A DNA stretch of 48,559 nt from Capnocytophaga leadbetteri (lineage in GTDB: Bacteria; Bacteroidota; Bacteroidia; Flavobacteriales; Flavobacteriaceae), in the NCBI RefSeq assembly GCF_003054025.1, contig NZ_QBKG01000015.1, forward strand, positions 1 through 48,559, written 5' to 3'. The stretch's first letter is position 1; every line of letters starts with the position of its first letter. The position numbers and the translations under genes were made by a program. The notes under the pieces were generated by a model. That model did not search any database, was not told the DNA's origin, and saw only the letters and a program-made list of their open reading frames with translations. Below are positions 8,096-16,482 of this stretch, piece after piece.

Positions 8096-9484
8096 ATGTC
8101 TTTATCAAGTTACACAAAAGAATTTAAATACAACTTCAAAATAGCTTACCCCGTAATATTAGGAATGCTCGGGCATACCCTTGTCGGCTTTGTCGACAAT
8201 GTAATGGTGGGCAAGGTAGGAATTACCGAGCTGGGGGCAGCTGCCTTGGGCAATACAGCTATCTTTATAGCAATGTCGTTTGCTATAGGCTTTTCTGTAG
8301 CTACTACCTCATTAGTAGCTATGAATGATGAGGCAGGCGATAAGCAAGCTGTACAGTCTATTTTAAATCACAGTATGCTGCTAAATATCATACTGAGTGC
8401 AGTGCTCTTCTTATTGATGTTTTTTGTAGAACCTATAATGCGCATCACAGGGCAAAGTGAGAAAGTAATTGCTTTGGCAGTCCCCTATACTCACTTAGTA
8501 GCCTTTTCACTTATCCCTTTAGGTGTATTCAGTAGCTTAAAACAATTTGCTGATGGTCTCTCAATGACCAAATATGCTATGTATGTTACCCTATTGGCAA
8601 ATCTTATCAATATATTCGGCAATTATCTCTTTATCTATGGCAATTGGGGTTGCCCAAAATTAGGCGTATTAGGGGCAGGTGTAGGTACTCTCATCTCCCG
8701 TATCGCAATGCCTATAATGCTGTATTATATGTTAAAATACTTACCGAAAACCAAAGAATACGTTACCCATATCAGCTTTAAGCATATAGGCAAAGCTATG
8801 TTGAGAAAAATAAGCAACATCGGTCTACCTACAGGCTTACAGATGATTTTCGAAACAGGGGTTTTCTCAGCTGCCATATGGATAAGCGGTATGCTGGGCG
8901 AAAACCAACTATCAGCTAACCAGATAGCCCTCAATTTATCCACTATGACCTTTATGGTGGCAAACGGCTTAGGTATCACTGCTATGATACGTGTAGGCAA
9001 TCAGTTAGGAGCTAAAAACTACGCCAACCTGCGCAGAGTAGCCATCTCTGTATTCTTATTAGTACTTTGTACCCAAGTATTTTTTGCTACTCTCTTAGCT
9101 GTCCTACGCGATTGGTTACCTTCGCTATACTTAGAGATGGACAATGCTGAAAAAGCCGCTAATAACAGTTTGGTAATAGCCGAAGCAGCTAACTTACTAC
9201 TAATAGCCGCTATCTTCCAAATCTCTGACGGTTTGCAGGTAACAGCTTTAGGGGCTTTACGTGGGTTACAAGATGCTAAAGTACCAATGTACATCACCTT
9301 TATAGCTTATTGGCTTATTGCCTTCCCTATTCTTTATGTATTAGGGGTACATACCTCATTAGGCAATATAGGCATCTGGATAGGCTTATTAGTAGGACTT
9401 ACCACTGCTGCCGTATGCTTGCTCTATCGCTTCAACCGCATCAGCTTACGACTTATAAAAAACAGACATAAAATTCAAAATTAA
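8096..9484 (+). CDS. MATE-family efflux transporter
   Basis: A 462-residue inner-membrane protein with about 12 hydrophobic helices arranged as two similar halves. The N-terminal half begins with a NorM/DinF-like segment (YPVILGMLGHTLVGFVDNVM, then GAAALGN). The second half has the matching LPTGLQMIFETGVFS and ANQIALN. MATE proteins expel cationic drugs or metabolites in exchange for Na+ or H+ (family knowledge); the substrate cannot be told. It is followed after 8 nt by ychF on the same strand, so the two may share a transcript. Confidence 0.9.
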   Translation: MSLSSYTKEFKYNFKIAYPVILGMLGHTLVGFVDNVMVGKVGITELGAAALGNTAIFIAMSFAIGFSVATTSLVAMNDEAGDKQAVQSILNHSMLLNIILSAVLFLLMFFVEPIMRITGQSEKVIALAVPYTHLVAFSLIPLGVFSSLKQFADGLSMTKYAMYVTLLANLINIFGNYLFIYGNWGCPKLGVLGAGVGTLISRIAMPIMLYYMLKYLPKTKEYVTHISFKHIGKAMLRKISNIGLPTGLQMIFETGVFSAAIWISGMLGENQLSANQIALNLSTMTFMVANGLGITAMIRVGNQLGAKNYANLRRVAISVFLLVLCTQVFFATLLAVLRDWLPSLYLEMDNAEKAANNSLVIAEAANLLLIAAIFQISDGLQVTALGALRGLQDAKVPMYITFIAYWLIAFPILYVLGVHTSLGNIGIWIGLLVGLTTAAVCLLYRFNRISLRLIKNRHKIQN

Positions 9485-9492
9485 TTCATAAT

Positions 9493-10584
9493 ATGAAAGC
9501 AGGAATTGTAGGACTGCCTAATGTAGGCAAATCCACTTTATTTAATTGTTTATCTAATGCAAAAGCACAAAGTGCTAACTTCCCTTTTTGTACTATAGAA
9601 CCTAACTTAGGAGTAGTAAACGTACCCGATCCGCGCTTAGAGAAACTCGAAGCCCTTGTGAAACCCGAACGCGTACTACCCGCCACTGTTGAAATAGTAG
9701 ATATAGCCGGCTTAGTAAGAGGGGCTAGCGAAGGAGAAGGCTTAGGTAACCAATTTTTAGGCAATATACGCGAGTGCCACGCCATCATACACGTACTGCG
9801 TTGTTTCGACAACGATAATATAGTCCACGTAGATGGCAGTGTAGACCCCATACGCGACAAAGAAACTATAGATATCGAACTACAACTAAAAGACCTTGAA
9901 ACTGTAGAAAAACGCTTAGAAAAAGTAACTCGTGCGGCTAAAGCAGGCGATAAGAAAGCGGCTAAAGAAATGGAGTTACTCAATCGTATCAAAGAAACTT
10001 TACAAACAGGTCTATCGGCTCGTTCCTTACAAGTAAATGAGGAAGAGAAAGAACTATTAGACAGCTTTCAGTTGCTAACGGCTAAACCTGTACTATATGT
10101 GTGCAATGTAGATGAAAAGTCAGCTAAAAATGGTAATGCTTACGTCGAAAAAGTAAAAGAAGTAGTAAAAAATGAGGACGCTGAAGTAATAGTATTAGCC
10201 GTAGCTACAGAGGCTGACATTACCGAATTAGAAAGTTATGAAGAGCGTCAAATGTTTTTAGAAGATATAGGTTTAGAAGAACCCGGAGCTTCTAAACTGA
10301 TACGTGCGGCTTATCACTTACTAAACCTACAAACATACTTCACTGCTGGAGTAAAAGAGGTTCGTGCTTGGACGATACATAAGGGCGACACAGCTCCTCA
10401 AGCGGCAGGTGTCATCCACACCGACTTCGAAAAAGGCTTTATACGCGCTGAGGTAATCGCTTATGACGACTTCATTACCTATGGTAGCGAAGCCAAAGTA
10501 AAAGAAGCTGGCAAAATGCGTGTTGAGGGCAAAGAATATATAGTGAAAGATGGTGATATTATGCACTTCCGCTTCAATGTATAG
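9493..10584 (+). CDS. ychF: Ribosome-associated ATPase YchF (Obg family)
   Basis: The 363 residues are the normal length. The P-loop GLPNVGKS is at residues 7-14; DIAGLVRGASEGEGLGNQFL is the Obg-family switch region. The nucleotide-specificity motif reads NVDE, the altered NxxE form that lets YchF use ATP rather than GTP. A coiled-coil arm lies around residues 130-170 (KDLETVEKRLEKV). The C-terminal TGS domain ends FRFNV. YchF binds ribosomes and is linked to stress control of translation. It overlaps nothing and follows the MATE gene closely. Confidence 0.96.
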   Translation: MKAGIVGLPNVGKSTLFNCLSNAKAQSANFPFCTIEPNLGVVNVPDPRLEKLEALVKPERVLPATVEIVDIAGLVRGASEGEGLGNQFLGNIRECHAIIHVLRCFDNDNIVHVDGSVDPIRDKETIDIELQLKDLETVEKRLEKVTRAAKAGDKKAAKEMELLNRIKETLQTGLSARSLQVNEEEKELLDSFQLLTAKPVLYVCNVDEKSAKNGNAYVEKVKEVVKNEDAEVIVLAVATEADITELESYEERQMFLEDIGLEEPGASKLIRAAYHLLNLQTYFTAGVKEVRAWTIHKGDTAPQAAGVIHTDFEKGFIRAEVIAYDDFITYGSEAKVKEAGKMRVEGKEYIVKDGDIMHFRFNV

Positions 10585-10585
10585 C

Positions 10586-10694
10586 AAAAAAAATCGGTAA
10601 ACGATTCACATCGCTTACCGACAAAAAATAATTCTAAATTAAATAATCTTTATGGTTCAACTCTGTCATTCAAAAGCTATTGCTATTAAATCAC
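10586..10694 (-). ncRNA. Candidate small RNA (or 11-codon leader gene), minus strand
   Basis: On the minus strand a full Bacteroidota promoter (10727-10729 and 10699-10706) is followed about 110 nt later by an intrinsic terminator: stem TCGGTAA/TTACCGA plus CGAT/ATCG, then eight U. No gene lies between except an 11-codon frame (ATG at 10664-10662, reading MTELNHKDYLI). The unit has its own start and stop signals and lies against the direction of the flanking genes ychF and the acyltransferase. It may be a trans-acting RNA or express the micro-peptide. No known RNA family is recognised. Confidence 0.55.
10594..10621 (-). terminator. Intrinsic terminator of the minus-strand small RNA
   Basis: Arms at 10594-10600 and 10615-10621 (TCGGTAA/TTACCGA), extended inward by CGAT/ATCG past one mismatch, with a 4-nt loop. 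On the minus strand it is followed by eight T (10593 down to 10586). On the plus strand it is followed by CAAAAAA, so it works only leftward. Confidence 0.75.
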
Positions 10695-10698
10695 GGGG

Positions 10699-10729
10699 CA
10701 AAGGTAGTACGTATAACGATTAGAAACAA
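10699..10729 (-). promoter_or_regulatory. Minus-strand promoter of the candidate small RNA
   Basis: On the minus strand TTG (10729-10727), a 20-nt gap, then TACCTTTG (10706-10699), a full match to the -7 consensus TAnnTTTG. No minus-strand gene of normal size follows. Confidence 0.65.
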
Positions 10730-10791
10730 TTTAAATTAAGAAATACTATCAAATACGTATTTAGATTGAGTAGTAATTAACGTAATTTATT

Positions 10792-11760
10792 ATGAAAGAA
10801 CGCAATCCTCTCATCGATGTACTCAAAGGTTTTACCATCATTTTGGTAGTGATAGGGCACGCCTGTCAGTGGTTTTCTGGCGATGACCGCAGTCAGCCGC
10901 TCTATACCACTATCTACGCTTTTCATATGCCGCTATTTATGTTTCTATCTGGCTATGTAAGTTTTAATAAACGTGGTGAAATGAACTTGCTCAAGCGGTT
11001 TCAAGTATTAGTAATTCCGTTTTTTGTATGGTTTCTCATTTCAGCTGCCTATCATAAGTATCTTTTTGATATTGAAAAAGTAGGGCATTACCTCAAAATA
11101 CTCATACACGACCCCACCCAAGGAATGTGGTTTTTATGGCTTTTGTTTTGGGAATGCGTATTGCTCTATATCGCATTAAAAGTAAGCAAAGGAAGAGAAG
11201 TATGGGCAATGATAGGTTTGTGGAGTATAATTATCTTCATACACCGTATCACAGGGGCGCAAGCTCCTTATTACGGACTTCCTGAATTGTGTTGGTACTT
11301 TTTGTATTTTGGGTTAGGTTATCTCACCCATAAATACGAACCCCAATCTATGAGAGTTATAAAACCTATAGGTTGGGCAAGTGTAGGGCTTTTCCCTCTG
11401 CTCCTACTCTTCCCTATTTCTGCATCGTCATTCTTGCTCTACTCTGTTAGGCTCTACGCCTTAGCACTGACAGGCATTGCAGCTACCTATGTGGTATGGC
11501 AACAGATTATAAGCCTACGCAACCCACTATCGGCTCGCACAACCCAATGTCTGCAATACTTAGGCGGTATTTCGTTAGAAATATATGTCACCCATTACTA
11601 TTTCCATTTTCTAGTTCCTTATATCAAAACGTATATAGGTGATATGTTCTATCTGAATATAGCTATTTTTGTTATAATAGCAATACTCTGTTGCGACGGT
11701 GTGCAACGCTTGGTTAGGTATGTAGGGTGGTTACGGCGTATATTATATGGAAGATTTTAA
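10792..11760 (+). CDS. Membrane acyltransferase (acyltransferase 3 family)
   Basis: A 322-residue integral membrane protein with about ten helices. It begins with the family signature: RNPLIDVLKGFTIILVVIGH (Asp and His typical of the active region), then FHMPLFMFLSGY. These enzymes move acyl, usually acetyl, groups onto surface polysaccharides or other envelope sugars; the acceptor here is unknown. It stands alone between the small-RNA candidate and a strong bidirectional terminator. The Lys/Arg-rich C-terminus (RRILYGRF) faces the cytoplasm by the positive-inside rule. Confidence 0.85.
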   Translation: MKERNPLIDVLKGFTIILVVIGHACQWFSGDDRSQPLYTTIYAFHMPLFMFLSGYVSFNKRGEMNLLKRFQVLVIPFFVWFLISAAYHKYLFDIEKVGHYLKILIHDPTQGMWFLWLLFWECVLLYIALKVSKGREVWAMIGLWSIIIFIHRITGAQAPYYGLPELCWYFLYFGLGYLTHKYEPQSMRVIKPIGWASVGLFPLLLLFPISASSFLLYSVRLYALALTGIAATYVVWQQIISLRNPLSARTTQCLQYLGGISLEIYVTHYYFHFLVPYIKTYIGDMFYLNIAIFVIIAILCCDGVQRLVRYVGWLRRILYGRF

Positions 11761-11765
11761 TAATA

Positions 11766-11805
11766 AAAAAAGAGCTGTCTCAAAAACGATGAGACAGCTC
11801 TTTTT
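11766..11805. terminator. Bidirectional terminator
   Basis: A perfect 11-bp stem, AGAGCTGTCTC (11771-11781) with GAGACAGCTCT (11791-11801), flanked by A5 and T5 so that it works both ways. It separates the acyltransferase from the convergent DUF4369 gene. Confidence 0.9.
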
Positions 11806-11808
11806 AAT

Positions 11809-12579
11809 TTATTCATTCTTAGGTTCTGGTGTTTTTGTGTCTTCGGCTTCTTTTGCAGCTCTTTCTCTTTCTGCTTTTCGGGCTACTTCTATATAAGTTT
11901 TAAACTCTTTTCCATAGGTAGAAGCAGCTACATCTTTAGAAAGCTTACCATAAATAGAATCTAAGTATTTCACTCGGGTATTAGGCGCATCAACTAACAC
12001 TACATAAGGAGTAATATATGATTCTGGGTGAGTAAGCGCATAGTTAAGTACAAAAAGGTGGCGACGGAAGTTATTCTTCTCTGAAACTGCATTAAGCGAG
12101 TCCGTAAGAGCAGTATTACCTTCTTTGAAAGCATTAACTTGCTTTTCTAAAAGTTCAGCATTGCGCATACTAAACTGACGCATCACGTGGGCATATTCAT
12201 TATACTCTTTCTGCGAAGTAGAACCATTAATCTTAGCCTTTATTTCAAACATATCATAAGAGCTGTTAATCTGAATAGTAGTAGGTTCTCCAAAGAACAT
12301 CAGGCGGTCACCGAGGTCAGTACCCGCTTGCTTCTTCAAATCTAAATAAATGTAGAACACCTCAGGACTCTTCAAAGGGTATTTAAAAGTGAATTTACCA
12401 CTCCCCTCAGCTTTTACCGAATCGATATTGGTAAGTTTATCATTCACATACTTTTGCAGGTAAATAGTTCCGATTTTCAAACCGTCAATGTTCCCTTCTA
12501 CAATCATCGTGTCTTTTTCTTCTGTCTTATCACAAGCTATCATCAGCAGTGCAGACATTGCTATTAGTACTTTTTTCAT
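11809..12579 (-). CDS. DUF4369-type lipoprotein
   Basis: A 256-residue lipoprotein: Lys-rich start, hydrophobic core, lipobox MIAC with Cys16. The N-terminal half fits DUF4369 (VEGNIDGLKIGTIYLQKY, then ...GSGKFTFKYPL and FYIYLD), a beta-sandwich found in Bacteroidota, usually ahead of a thioredoxin-like domain. Here the second half is a helical, charged segment ending in a Lys/Glu-rich tail, with no CxxC thioredoxin motif. The protein is therefore the stand-alone form, and its role is unknown. It lies downstream of menF on the same strand but across 164 nt of repeats. Confidence 0.75.
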   Translation of the reverse strand: MKKVLIAMSALLMIACDKTEEKDTMIVEGNIDGLKIGTIYLQKYVNDKLTNIDSVKAEGSGKFTFKYPLKSPEVFYIYLDLKKQAGTDLGDRLMFFGEPTTIQINSSYDMFEIKAKINGSTSQKEYNEYAHVMRQFSMRNAELLEKQVNAFKEGNTALTDSLNAVSEKNNFRRHLFVLNYALTHPESYITPYVVLVDAPNTRVKYLDSIYGKLSKDVAASTYGKEFKTYIEVARKAERERAAKEAEDTKTPEPKNE

Positions 12580-12591
12580 TTATAATAATTT

Positions 12592-12742
12592 TTTAGTCGT
12601 TAGTTCGTTAGTCACTTGCCATTAGTCTTTCGTGGTTAGCCCTTAGTCGCTTGTCGTTAGTTGCTTGTCGTTAGTCCTTAGTCTTTAGTTACTTGTCATT
12701 TAGTCGCTTTCTAACGACTAACGACTAAACACTAACGACTAA
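12592..12742. repeat. Intergenic cluster of CGTTAGT/CTTGTCGTTAG words
   Basis: This whole stretch is built from variants of TTAGTCGTTAGT and CTTGTCGTTAGT. The outer words form inverted repeats: TTTAGTCGTTAGT at 12592-12604 is the exact complement of 12717-12729, and ACTAACGACTAA recurs at 12731-12742. It fills the gap between menF and the DUF4369 lipoprotein gene. No coding or promoter signal is seen inside. Confidence 0.75.
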
Positions 12743-12743
12743 C

Positions 12744-13799
12744 TTAGCAAATCATCTTCATTGTCTGGGCTTTATTCTGGGTCTCTTCATATTCCTTCTG
12801 AGGGATAGAGTCCTTAGTGATACCTCCTCCTACATACAGATAAGTATGCTGGCTGTCTATCTGCATACAGCGTAAATTAACGTATAAGGCAGCCATTTTC
12901 GTACCCTCTATAAGGCCGCAGTAGCCTGTATAATACTCCCTATCATAAAGCTCGTGTTCTATGATAAAAGTGCGTGCCTTATCGGTAGGATAACCACAGA
13001 CAGCAGGGGTAGGATGCAAACGCTGTATCGCTTCGTTTACCTTATCTGTGGGTAATGTACCGCTTATCTCAGTACAGAGGTGCTGCACACTGCCTGCACA
13101 CACAGTATGAGGGTCAGTTACTTTTAGGGTCGTAGCATACGGTTGCAATTGCGATACAATAGTATCAGTAACTATCTGTTGTTCTTCGCGTTCTTTAGGC
13201 TGCCACTGCTTATCCCCTATCTTAGTACCTGCCAACGCCATTGTGCGAAAATCACCTTGGCGATGATATAGCAGCGTTTCAGGGGTAGCCGCCAACCACA
13301 TACCTACCTGTGGGTGATAAAACAGATAGGAAAAAGCCGAAGGATAACGCAGCAGCATATTAGTAAAACTCTTAAACGGACAAGCAGGCTTAGCAAGGGT
13401 TATTTTGCGCGAAAGCACTACTTTCTCAAAAGCCCCTGCTTGTATAGCAGTTATGGCTTGGGCTACTAAGTTAAGATGTGCTTGTCTATCAGCTTCAGTC
13501 TCTATAGGTGTATGGGTTGTTATGTTTTCTGCATCTCCTTGAGGGGTATCACTTATTAAGGTTGTACGCTCATCAAAAGGGATAAATACCGAAGGGTGAT
13601 TAGAGCGAAAAGGTGCGAACACAAAGCCCTCAATCGCTTCTTTTAAATCAAAAACATTAAGCGTCGGCTGCTCTTGCCACCTCACCACTACTGAGGGGTG
13701 TTGCGGTAAGCGGTAGCACACAAAAGGCAACTTCTGATGATACTTTTGCTCAGCACACTGCAACAGTTGCTGATAGGTAGTTTTGTTTTCTTCTATCAT
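12744..13799 (-). CDS. menF: Isochorismate synthase (chorismate-binding family)
   Basis: The 351-residue enzyme would convert chorismate to isochorismate, the entry to menaquinone (or catecholate siderophore) synthesis. Family signatures seen are KVVLSRKI, WLAATPETLL, MALAGTK, HLCTEISGTL, LHPTPAVCGYP, FYDREYYTG-like YDREYYTGYCG, and the C-terminal GGGITKDS. The N-terminal 100 residues are the shorter, divergent part usual for MenF. No other men gene is in the window, so menaquinone is favoured only because flavobacteria respire with it. The gene overlaps the ABC exporter gene by four bases (ATGA), so they are co-translated. Confidence 0.9.
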   Translation of the reverse strand: MIEENKTTYQQLLQCAEQKYHQKLPFVCYRLPQHPSVVVRWQEQPTLNVFDLKEAIEGFVFAPFRSNHPSVFIPFDERTTLISDTPQGDAENITTHTPIETEADRQAHLNLVAQAITAIQAGAFEKVVLSRKITLAKPACPFKSFTNMLLRYPSAFSYLFYHPQVGMWLAATPETLLYHRQGDFRTMALAGTKIGDKQWQPKEREEQQIVTDTIVSQLQPYATTLKVTDPHTVCAGSVQHLCTEISGTLPTDKVNEAIQRLHPTPAVCGYPTDKARTFIIEHELYDREYYTGYCGLIEGTKMAALYVNLRCMQIDSQHTYLYVGGGITKDSIPQKEYEETQNKAQTMKMIC

Positions 13800-15538
13800 A
13801 TCGTTTGGGTGTCATAAAAGGCTTTGAATGCCCCATTTCGTGCTAATAGTTCTTCTTTATTGCCTTGTTCTACTAATCTCCCTTTATCAAGCATCAGTAT
13901 TTTATCTGCATACTTAGTAATTGATACACGATGACTTACGATAATCACGGTTTTGCCTTTTAGGGTATCGCGTAGGTTGGTAAGTATTTTCTCTTCGGTA
14001 TCAGTATCTACTGCCGACAAACAATCGTCAAGCAAATAGATTTCAGCCGGTTTAAGTAGGGCTCTGGCTATAGCTACCCGCTGGCGTTGTCCTCCACTGA
14101 GCGACACGCCCCGTTCACCCAATATCGAATCGTACTGATGAGTAAATTCCACAATATTATGATGTACTACCGCCTTTTCACAGGCAGCCACTATCTCTTC
14201 ATCTGTAGCATTATTGCCATAGCGCAAATTATTTCGGATAGTATCAGAAAAAAGGAAATTCTCTTGTGGCACTACCGAGATAGCTTCGCGCAAACTATGT
14301 AAGTTAAGCTGTTGCACAGGCTGTCCATCAATACACACTTCGCCTTCAGTAGCCTCATACATACGCGCGATAAGGTCTAATAAGGTCGTCTTGCCGCTAC
14401 CTGTCTTGCCAATAATCGCTACAGTTTGTCCTTTTTCTATCTGAAACGACACCTCCTTAAGAGCCTCTATCCCTGTATCTTCATAGCGGAAAGAAACATT
14501 TTTAAAGGCTATATCGCCTCTTATAGGGGTAGGTGTAGCAGTGAAATTGCGTATTTGGGGGACTTCCGAAAGAAATTCATTGATGCGCTTCTGAGAGGCT
14601 TCCGCTTGTTGCACAATAGAACTCACCCAACCCACTGTCGCTACAGGCCAAGTGAGCATCATCACGTAAATACTAAACTCTACAATCACCCCAATCGACT
14701 GTATTTCTCCCAAATAATACAAACGCCCTCCTATAAAAATCACAAAGATAAGGCTAAGCCCTATCATCAGTATCATAGTAGGAATAAAAAAGGCTTGTAT
14801 CTTAGCGAGTTTAATACTCTTCTGTCTCCCATCTTCAGCCAGCACCGCCAACTGGGCATTAGTAGCAGCTTCATTAGTATAGGCTTTGATAACCCCTATA
14901 CCTGAAAACGTTTCTTGAGCAAAAGTAGAAAGATCTGAAAGATAGGCTTGTACTTTCATCGTTTCTATATTTATCTTCTTGCTCATTTTATAAATTAGCA
15001 AAGAGAGAATAGGCAGCGGAATGAGAGTATAAAGGGTAAGCTTAGGCGAAATGATAAACATCAGCGGAATAACACAAGCAAAGAGGGTAATAGTCTGCAC
15101 ACTATACATAATGGCAGGCCCTGCATACATACGCACTTTCGACACATCTTCACTAATGCGGTTCATCAGGTCACCTACCCTATTACGTTTGTAAAAACTA
15201 AGTGAAAGCTGCTCATACTTCAAAAAAATCTCGTTTTTCATATCGTATTCTATATAACGAGATACATTGATAATGAGTTGACGCATAAAAAACATCAGAA
15301 CAGCCGAAATAATGGTGGTACCGATGATAATAAGTGCGTACTCTATGAGCAAAGAAGTCATTTGCGCAGCATCTTTATTGGTAGAACGAGCAAATTGCTC
15401 AATAGCTGCTATAGAATTTTTCACGTAGCGGGGCATAAATAGTGAAAATATGCGCGACACTACGGTAATTAAGATACCGAGCAGTAGATGGTATTTGTAT
15501 TTGAAAAAATATTTGCGGATATGTTTTAAATGCGCCAT
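13796..15538 (-). CDS. ABC exporter, fused membrane and ATPase domains
   Basis: A 580-residue half-transporter. Residues 1-310 hold six membrane helices (type IV exporter fold). The ATPase part has Walker A GKTGSGKTT, signature LSGGQRQRVAIARALL, Walker B IYLLDDCLSAVD and switch His in IIVSHR. The residue after the Walker B Asp is Asp, not the catalytic Glu, as in MdlA/LmrC-type subunits that work as heterodimers with one weak site. No partner subunit is encoded nearby. The substrate is unknown (lipid, peptide or drug in relatives). The stop overlaps the start of menF. Confidence 0.88.
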   Translation of the reverse strand: MAHLKHIRKYFFKYKYHLLLGILITVVSRIFSLFMPRYVKNSIAAIEQFARSTNKDAAQMTSLLIEYALIIIGTTIISAVLMFFMRQLIINVSRYIEYDMKNEIFLKYEQLSLSFYKRNRVGDLMNRISEDVSKVRMYAGPAIMYSVQTITLFACVIPLMFIISPKLTLYTLIPLPILSLLIYKMSKKINIETMKVQAYLSDLSTFAQETFSGIGVIKAYTNEAATNAQLAVLAEDGRQKSIKLAKIQAFFIPTMILMIGLSLIFVIFIGGRLYYLGEIQSIGVIVEFSIYVMMLTWPVATVGWVSSIVQQAEASQKRINEFLSEVPQIRNFTATPTPIRGDIAFKNVSFRYEDTGIEALKEVSFQIEKGQTVAIIGKTGSGKTTLLDLIARMYEATEGEVCIDGQPVQQLNLHSLREAISVVPQENFLFSDTIRNNLRYGNNATDEEIVAACEKAVVHHNIVEFTHQYDSILGERGVSLSGGQRQRVAIARALLKPAEIYLLDDCLSAVDTDTEEKILTNLRDTLKGKTVIIVSHRVSITKYADKILMLDKGRLVEQGNKEELLARNGAFKAFYDTQTI

Positions 15539-15561
15539 TTAGCCAGTCGTCAGATTTTAGG

Positions 15562-15599
15562 TATTAGGTGTTAGTAGGTAGTACCACTAACACCTAATA
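15562..15599. repeat. Intergenic hairpin sharing the TATTAGGTGTTAG word
   Basis: A perfect 14-bp stem, TATTAGGTGTTAGT (15562-15575) with ACTAACACCTAATA (15586-15599), and a 10-nt loop. The stem word matches the hairpin at 8031-8074. It lies between the purine nucleoside phosphorylase and ABC exporter genes. Confidence 0.75.
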
Positions 15600-15608
15600 A
15601 ACTAATAC

Positions 15609-16436
15609 CTATTTATAATTCTTAATCAAGTTTTTCACCAATAATATCACATTAGGCATTGCTATATTAGCAGCATTAAGTACCTCTTCGTGCGATACAT
15701 CAGGCGATATTTCAGGCCCTCCTAAATCAGTAATTACCGAGAGAGCGCAAACCTCCATCAGTTGGTGGCGTGCTACTATCACCTCAGGCACGGTACTCAT
15801 ACCTACGGCATCACCTCCTAAAATGCGCACCATACCATATTCAGCAGGTGTTTCAAAAGAAGGCCCTTGCAATCCTACATATACCCCTTTTTGCACTTTG
15901 ATATTGTTTTCCTGAGCTATTTTTTCTAACTCTGCTATCATTGCGTGGCTATAAGGCTTGCTCATATCCGGAAAGCGAACTCCGTATAAATCTAAATTTT
16001 TACCGCGCAAAGGGTGTTCAGGGAAAAGGTTGATATGGTCGCGAATAATCATCACATCACCTATAGAAAAGTTAGGATTTACCCCTCCTGAAGCGTTCGA
16101 GAGTATAAGTCGTTTAATGCCTAACTGAGCAAATACGCGAATAGGGAAAGTAACCTCTTGCATAGAGTAACCTTCGTAATAGTGTACGCGTCCTGCCATC
16201 ATCAGCACATAACGGTTCTGAATTTTACCATAAATCAGCTTGCCTTTATGCCCTGAAACAGTTGATTTCGGAAAGTTAGGTATATTTTGGTACTTAATTT
16301 CCGAAATTACTTCTACTTCATCTTCTAATTTACTAAGTCCTGACCCCAAGATAATAGCAAATTCTGGGGTATGTTCTGTAATGTACGACTGTATAATACG
16401 AGCCGTCTCATTGATTTTGTCGTAATACTGTTGCAT
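15609..16436 (-). CDS. punA: Purine nucleoside phosphorylase, trimeric type
   Basis: A 275-residue cytosolic enzyme that splits inosine or guanosine with phosphate to give base and ribose-1-phosphate. Signatures are the phosphate loop GSGLSKLEDEV, the conserved FPKSTVSGHKGKL with the phosphate-binding His, MAGRVHYYEGYS, ILSNASGGVNP, and GPSFETPAEY with the base-binding Glu, then GMSTVPE. These mark the low-molecular-mass (class II) trimeric PNP rather than the DeoD type. It follows the M48 protease gene by 46 nt on the same strand, and probably shares its promoter. Confidence 0.95.
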   Translation of the reverse strand: MQQYYDKINETARIIQSYITEHTPEFAIILGSGLSKLEDEVEVISEIKYQNIPNFPKSTVSGHKGKLIYGKIQNRYVLMMAGRVHYYEGYSMQEVTFPIRVFAQLGIKRLILSNASGGVNPNFSIGDVMIIRDHINLFPEHPLRGKNLDLYGVRFPDMSKPYSHAMIAELEKIAQENNIKVQKGVYVGLQGPSFETPAEYGMVRILGGDAVGMSTVPEVIVARHQLMEVCALSVITDLGGPEISPDVSHEEVLNAANIAMPNVILLVKNLIKNYK

Positions 16437-16482
16437 AATTTTTATTAATTCGTCGATTTTTATGAATTGGCAAATTGGCTAA

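Noticed and set aside
9486-9992. Long open frame antisense to ychF
   Set aside because: It is Ser-rich with no recognisable domain and lies wholly opposite a strongly conserved gene.
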